Below are positions 39,596 through 43,865 of a DNA stretch of 43,865 nucleotides, piece by piece. This stretch comes from a virus: positions 1 to 43,865 of IMG/VR virus record IMGVR_UViG_3300017613_001114, one strand, 5' to 3'. Below the pieces are notes generated by a model. The model had not been told where the DNA came from and ran no database searches. It saw only the letters and a list, made by a program, of their open reading frames with translations. Numbering within the stretch: position 1 is the stretch's first letter; each line of letters opens with the position of its first letter. The position numbers and the translations under genes are program-made.

Positions 39596-41404
39596 TCACC
39601 ATGTTAAAGTTTGACTTCCACCAGTCGTTATAGTTTGAGAGCCACTGCCTATAGCTACCGACTGACTTCCAAGCGCGCCATATTCATGTGCTCCGTAGTC
39701 AGGTGCTGTACCCAACAAGACAACCTCACCGGATGAATCCTTATAAAGCCATACATCATCTCCATCATCTCTATCAAGGGCATTTTTCATCGTAAGAATA
39801 TTTGTTGAGTAGTTAATGCTATCTATCTGAGCGCAGTTTGACACTGTTCCAACACAAATCCAATCCTCGTTTACGTTCGCAGTAGTCCATACATCTTGAA
39901 TCCCGAACCCATCTTGAAAAAATGTGGCGTTATCTACTTGGATAGTTGTATCACACCCAACACCTCCGTTACAGTCATCTGCTGTTGCCACATCAGTTAG
40001 TCGGCCTCCAGCATCAATAGCACCGCTATCCGACTGTAAGCTAAAATCAAACTGATCTTCCTGATCTGGGTCAGGTGTGCCTGAAATGTCAGTAAACTTT
40101 GGGTCTGCATCATTATCTACCCAGTTATCCCTAATTACTTGGTACTGTGGAACACCCCCATTAGTATAAATAGCAACCTGTCTGTCTTCAGACACCAAGT
40201 TTCTGTTATTATAAAAAATGTTGTTAATATATTCGTTGTCCTTTGAGTAAGTAGCATCATCCTGCACAATCGCGGCATGGGAATAAGAATCAAAATAACT
40301 GCTACAATTAGCCTCCATCCATGCATTGTAGCCGTTATACCAGAAAGTGTTGTTATATGTTACCGATCCACTGGAGTTATCAGATATCGGCTTGATGGCA
40401 GTGGACAGTCCACTTCCTTCATTTTGATAGAACATATTGTAACGGAATATTTGGTAATTACCCTGGTTTGTGAAACCTTCGTCAGTACAATTTCCATCGT
40501 TTGCCGCTCCCGTAGCCGAACCGTAGGCAATACGGTTACCTTCAATCAAGTTATAATTTGCAGACCACCCACTTATTGTGAACATAACCCTGTGACCATA
40601 AAGTTTTGCTTCGTATAATAGGTGAGGTTCGTTATGGAAATAATTACCTCTAACCATATTATATCTGCCATGAATGCCTACGGTGTCATGCCCACCCTTA
40701 TAAAACTCGTTGTCTTCAATCAAATTATAGCTCGTATCATCACTCCCCGAAGCCCAACCTATATCCATGATACCGCCAAACTGGTCGCCTGAACCCGTAT
40801 AAGGCTTGCTGTTTTGTCCAATAGTATTGTCGTGTATCCACCAAAATTGTCCGTCTAACTGTATTCGAATAAGATGATAAGAACGATTAGCGTAAGAAGT
40901 AATTAAACCAATGAAGGTGTTGTTTGATAATTCTATATGCGTGGCTGGATCATTCACCGCCCATATAATATCCCACCAATCATCAGCGGCATTGAATACT
41001 ACTCTAAAATCATTTATTTTTATCCAACTCTGCCCTGAGTCCAAGTCAAATGTACTAAACGCACCGTTTGTGCTATTAAGATTTACGGTTTCTCCGTTGT
41101 AGGAAGAATATGTTATCAGGTTGCTTGCGGAAGTACCGCTGTTTGTCGGGTCAATTGCTGCCACATCTGCAAAAGAATAATCTCCCTCACGGAAATAAAC
41201 CGTATCACCAGCAACGATTGATGATCCATCATAGTCTACAGAAGTGTAAAGACAAGCGTCCGTACCGCTTAATGGAGTTTCCCCCTTGCAATCGTCCAGA
41301 CTACTTTTTCCGCCTACGGTATCATCAATCCAATACGTTTCCGCATAAAGAGGAGACACAAACAACGAAAACAGCAAAAACAATAGTATTAATCTCTTTA
41401 ACAT
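39596..41404 (-). CDS. secreted right-handed beta-helix protein
   Basis: A 602-residue protein with a clear Sec signal peptide: MLKR, a Leu/Phe-rich core and VSPLYA, with cleavage after Ala21. The mature part looks like a parallel beta-helix with turns of ~20-25 residues (LIEDNEFYKGGH, MVRGNYFHNEPH, LIEGNRIAYGSA, IFRYNMFYQNEG) and Asn ladders, as in pectate-lyase-like and DUF1565 proteins. A DYGAHEYG motif near the C-terminus occurs in secreted beta-helix proteins. No lyase catalytic set could be assigned. It may bind or cut polysaccharide. Export is unusual for a phage tail protein. GGAGA precedes the ATG. Confidence 0.78.
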   Translation of the reverse strand: MLKRLILLFLLFSLFVSPLYAETYWIDDTVGGKSSLDDCKGETPLSGTDACLYTSVDYDGSSIVAGDTVYFREGDYSFADVAAIDPTNSGTSASNLITYSSYNGETVNLNSTNGAFSTFDLDSGQSWIKINDFRVVFNAADDWWDIIWAVNDPATHIELSNNTFIGLITSYANRSYHLIRIQLDGQFWWIHDNTIGQNSKPYTGSGDQFGGIMDIGWASGSDDTSYNLIEDNEFYKGGHDTVGIHGRYNMVRGNYFHNEPHLLYEAKLYGHRVMFTISGWSANYNLIEGNRIAYGSATGAANDGNCTDEGFTNQGNYQIFRYNMFYQNEGSGLSTAIKPISDNSSGSVTYNNTFWYNGYNAWMEANCSSYFDSYSHAAIVQDDATYSKDNEYINNIFYNNRNLVSEDRQVAIYTNGGVPQYQVIRDNWVDNDADPKFTDISGTPDPDQEDQFDFSLQSDSGAIDAGGRLTDVATADDCNGGVGCDTTIQVDNATFFQDGFGIQDVWTTANVNEDWICVGTVSNCAQIDSINYSTNILTMKNALDRDDGDDVWLYKDSSGEVVLLGTAPDYGAHEYGALGSQSVAIGSGSQTITTGGSQTLTW

Positions 41405-42241
41405 CTACTCTCCAGTTACAGCAAAGGCTACTCCAGCGGCATATGTTGGACTGCTGTTTACTAATGAAGGCCCGCTTTCCCCTAACTCGTAAGCTACACA
41501 ACAATCATGGCTTGCATCAGCATCATAAGCTTCTGTCTGCCCATTAGATGATCCATCTAAGTCGGTGGTATTAGTAAGCCCTGCAATAAACGCCATATCA
41601 TTAGAGGTAAGAGACCCACTTAGTGTAGCTGTCCAGTTCACCCCAAAACCATCCCCTTCATAACCTGTGTCTGTCGTTCCATCTATAGGTGCTGAATCTT
41701 TTACATTTTTCACAAAGATAACGACAACACTGCCAAGCCCCCAATTATTAGTTGCGTTAAGACTGAAATATAAAGTTTTTCCTGATCCCGTAGCAGCATG
41801 GTCTCCATCACTTTGCAACAAACGATACGCTGTTATAAAAGAAGAGTCGTCGTCATCTTGGGAAGAAACAATTTCTGCGAAGTCAACATCCGCATCATCT
41901 CCGTTCCAGTTGAGTTGGTCTACTGTTATGGTGGTACCGTTTCCATCACCTCCAATTACTACAATAGTCATTTCATTGTCGGCGGGTATTGTAATATCTG
42001 CCACCTCGTTATCAACAATTGACCCTCCACCGTTGGCAATTGTCGTAGAGAAAACAGAACCTGTTAACTCTACAGCGTTAGCCGCACCACCAGCAATAGT
42101 TACTCCAACCGCTTCATCAATAGATTCCTGCCCGACAAACGTATCAATAGACTCTACCCCAACAAATGTGTCTAAGTCAGCTTGAGCAAAAGGTATACAA
42201 AGCAAGAATCCAAGCAATATTAAAGTTACAAATTTCTTCAT
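41405..42241 (-). CDS. secreted beta-rich protein with N-terminal repeats
   Basis: A 278-residue protein with a Sec signal peptide (MKK, hydrophobic core, PFAQA with cleavage after Ala21). The mature N-terminus has three near-repeats of Ile/Leu-Asp-Thr-Phe-Val-Gly-x-Glu-Ser type. The rest is strand-rich, with a jelly-roll-like pattern (MTIVVIGGDGNGTTITVDQLNW, GSVVVIFVKNVKDSAP) like domains seen in secreted and fibre proteins. It abuts the beta-helix gene with no space. The ribosome site is weak, so coupling to the gene at 42245 is likely. Confidence 0.72.
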   Translation of the reverse strand: MKKFVTLILLGFLLCIPFAQADLDTFVGVESIDTFVGQESIDEAVGVTIAGGAANAVELTGSVFSTTIANGGGSIVDNEVADITIPADNEMTIVVIGGDGNGTTITVDQLNWNGDDADVDFAEIVSSQDDDDSSFITAYRLLQSDGDHAATGSGKTLYFSLNATNNWGLGSVVVIFVKNVKDSAPIDGTTDTGYEGDGFGVNWTATLSGSLTSNDMAFIAGLTNTTDLDGSSNGQTEAYDADASHDCCVAYELGESGPSLVNSSPTYAAGVAFAVTGE

Positions 42242-42244
42242 ATT

Positions 42245-43531
42245 TTATGTCCCATCATCTAAGAACCAACTGGTGTCAGCTCTAAATAATATAGTGTCGT
42301 TTGTGATAGCCAGAACTGTAGCAACAATCTGAACACAATCACCATCATCGCTCGGTGGAGTTTCCGTCATCTCTCCGGGCGTTTCACTTAAATAAAGAGG
42401 AACACCCTCATCCGTCCAACTCCATGAATCCAGCCTTGCAACGCCGTGAACCAGCACATCCATAGGATTAGTGTCTGTTCCGCCCTCAGCAGCCATACCA
42501 ATCGCAGGAAACTCGCCCGCAACATTAGCATCCGTCAGCATCCACTCGTTGGACGTTCCGTCCATATATACAATGTCACCAGCAGTAATAGTCTCACCGG
42601 CATTTACGCCAGAGATTACAACGCCTACATAAGTTCCGCTACTTCCAGGCGTACCGTCGATATCCAAAGTAGACGACCCAGAAGGCCAATCGTTGTCTAT
42701 TGCATCAAATAGTTCATCAATAGTATCATCACCAGAATCACCGAAGTTCGTGTATGTATCTCCAGCCGTCAAGTCAGTAAACGCCGTGTCAGCAACAGCC
42801 GCCCCAGTACCAAGTTCGGAATCTACAATACCAGCTTTTATTTCCAGATCATCGCCGGTTATCTCAAGATGCCCACCATCATCACCAGCAGTAAGATCAC
42901 CAGAAGAATCTGAATAGACAGGACGATCTGTCGTAAACCCACCAATGGTTATACTAGAAATCTCTTTCGGAAACATAGCTCCATGCCACTGGTCGTCTGT
43001 AGTAGTATAAACGAAAACTAGCAGGTCACCAGTATCAGCCAAATAATCATTCCCCATACCTTCAAGACCTTCTCCCGTAAAGTCAAACGTGGTGTTTCCA
43101 TCATTAACTATAACAAAGATTATTTTGCCATTAGTTAGCTCAGTGTCAAAATCGGTTATAGTAGTAGCACTTGCATTAGCTGTGATAAATACCAAGCCAG
43201 CAGACACATCAGGTGTATCGTCCGTGCTGGCAAACGCCGTAGGCGCGTCTACCAAATCGTCACAATCACCAGAAGCACAATCTAACACAGCCTCAACATC
43301 ACCACCTCCGGCCGGAGTCTGCCATGAAGAAGTATTATCACCATCTTCCCTCAGAAACTTCGTACCTCCTGATTCTCCAGTAGATCTTACGGCTGTCCCT
43401 TCAACCGGTCCGGAAGCACCACCGCCGCCGATAGGACTGCCCTGAAACACACCAAAAGCTGTACCTACCAATACCAGCGCTAGTAATAACACTACAGGCA
43501 GGCTAAATAATAGTTTTCTCCTAGTACTCAC
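42245..43531 (-). CDS. fibre-type protein with N-terminal signal peptide or anchor
   Basis: A 428-residue protein opening with TRRK and a long Leu/Val segment (LLFSLPVVLLLALVLVG), a signal peptide or membrane anchor. The body is Gly/Asp/Thr/Ser-rich. GGTKFLREDGDNTSSWQTP is a motif common in phage fibres, and a C-terminal region (YVGVVISGVNAGETITAGDIVYM, EFPAIGMAAEG) resembles DUF2190-like capsid or fibre domains. An intracellular virion protein would not need the leader, so this may act at the cell surface. GGAGG precedes the ATG. Confidence 0.7.
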   Translation of the reverse strand: MSTRRKLLFSLPVVLLLALVLVGTAFGVFQGSPIGGGGASGPVEGTAVRSTGESGGTKFLREDGDNTSSWQTPAGGGDVEAVLDCASGDCDDLVDAPTAFASTDDTPDVSAGLVFITANASATTITDFDTELTNGKIIFVIVNDGNTTFDFTGEGLEGMGNDYLADTGDLLVFVYTTTDDQWHGAMFPKEISSITIGGFTTDRPVYSDSSGDLTAGDDGGHLEITGDDLEIKAGIVDSELGTGAAVADTAFTDLTAGDTYTNFGDSGDDTIDELFDAIDNDWPSGSSTLDIDGTPGSSGTYVGVVISGVNAGETITAGDIVYMDGTSNEWMLTDANVAGEFPAIGMAAEGGTDTNPMDVLVHGVARLDSWSWTDEGVPLYLSETPGEMTETPPSDDGDCVQIVATVLAITNDTILFRADTSWFLDDGT

Positions 43532-43542
43532 AACACACCTCC

Positions 43543-43865
43543 TTAAGTGCTTGAAATTTCTGGAGTTATTTGAAGAACAGCGTCTTCACCATTGTTCTCG
43601 TTTATAAATCTGAAGTCGTTGATTTGTTTATAATTAGTGAGCTTCATAGATTGTCCTACAGCAAGAATATGACCCACACCTGCTTGCACAGGGTTCGTAC
43701 CCCAAGCAAACTTAATGTCATAATCTTCGCAAGTAATCAAAACCGCAACTACGTTTGCCTTGAATGGTGCTCCAGCTTTAGTTACCGTAGTTTGAAAAAC
43801 AAACCCTGTCACATCATCCAACGTCTCCGCTGTGTCGTCACAAGTATGCGTTAACGTAGTCAGCG
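43543..43865 (-). CDS. hypothetical protein, 5' end outside the window
   Basis: The frame is open to the right edge of the window (107 codons), with no ATG. A TTG at 43821 could start a 92-residue version, but in-frame codons upstream read plausibly (LTTLTHTCDDTAET) and continue off the edge, so I treat it as partial. The sequence is strand-rich (VVAVLITCEDYDIKFAW, GVGHILAVGQSMKL) and looks like a small beta-sandwich virion protein. It ends just before the leader-bearing fibre gene. Confidence 0.65.
   Translation of the reverse strand, partial: LTTLTHTCDDTAETLDDVTGFVFQTTVTKAGAPFKANVVAVLITCEDYDIKFAWGTNPVQAGVGHILAVGQSMKLTNYKQINDFRFINENNGEDAVLQITPEISST

Noticed and set aside
41667-42185. Rightward frame of 172 codons
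   Set aside because: Antisense shadow of the secreted 278-residue gene; low-complexity Ser/Thr/Pro sequence with no ribosome site.
1-43865. Direct terminal repeats or a circular join
   Set aside because: The first and last bases share no visible repeat, and the frame at the right edge finds no good start when joined to the left edge. Completeness cannot be claimed.
1-43865. Diversity-generating retroelement, toxin-antitoxin or abortive-infection system
   Set aside because: No reverse transcriptase, template/variable repeat pair or recognisable toxin pair was found among the beta-rich appendage genes or small genes.

Overview
The window is a large part, possibly nearly all, of the genome of a tailed bacteriophage (Caudoviricetes). 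It carries a terminase large subunit, portal, scaffold, an SU10/DUF5309-type major capsid protein, a head-tail adaptor, nozzle-like and fibre proteins, a holin and endolysin pair, and a phage replication set. I see no tape measure, tail sheath or tail tube gene. Large internal-virion-like proteins are present instead, so a short-tailed podovirus-like particle is the best guess. There is no integrase, CI-like repressor, RNA polymerase or small terminase in view. Genes at both edges may be cut, so the window may not be the whole genome. The host is a bacterium (Shine-Dalgarno sites, a consensus sigma-70 promoter, a family A DNA polymerase), but nothing fixes which one.

Positions 1-12443 read rightward and hold early and replication genes. 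A consensus sigma-70 promoter and a structured leader drive a one-gene unit that ends in a strong terminator. Next come an ATP-dependent DNA ligase, a Cas4/RecB-like nuclease, a Sak4-like ATPase and an SSB-like protein (a replication/recombination set), then two tRNA-like elements. These are followed by small proteins, a ParB/adenine-methyltransferase fusion, a dCMP deaminase, a family A DNA polymerase with an N-terminal uracil-DNA-glycosylase-like domain, and a DUF3987-like helicase. Three HNH endonuclease genes sit between them, two of which are paralogues.

Positions 12436-43865 read leftward and hold late genes. In transcription order these are: an edge gene; three consecutive genes whose products begin with signal peptides (one a beta-helix protein); lysis genes; terminase; portal; scaffold; two tandem paralogous small proteins; a possible decoration protein; major capsid protein; adaptor; tail nozzle/fibre genes; a GNAT-like protein; four internal-virion-like proteins; large beta-rich appendage proteins, one with three IPT/TIG-like repeats; and a 1112-residue internal virion protein with an Arg/Ser/Gly-rich tail. 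Genes overlap or abut almost everywhere (ATGA and TAATG junctions), which suggests long coupled operons.

The most striking signal is a 23-bp near-perfect palindrome: arm CTATGKTAATT, one central A/T, then the mirrored arm. It occurs eight times, always at a junction between genes. Except at 4459, where a tRNA-like element follows, each copy lies between the stop of one gene and the start region of the next, usually touching the Shine-Dalgarno. It divides both the early and the late genes into modules. I read it as a phage-specific promoter or operator, comparable in placement to the start-associated sequences of cluster K mycobacteriophages, but its role is not known from the sequence.
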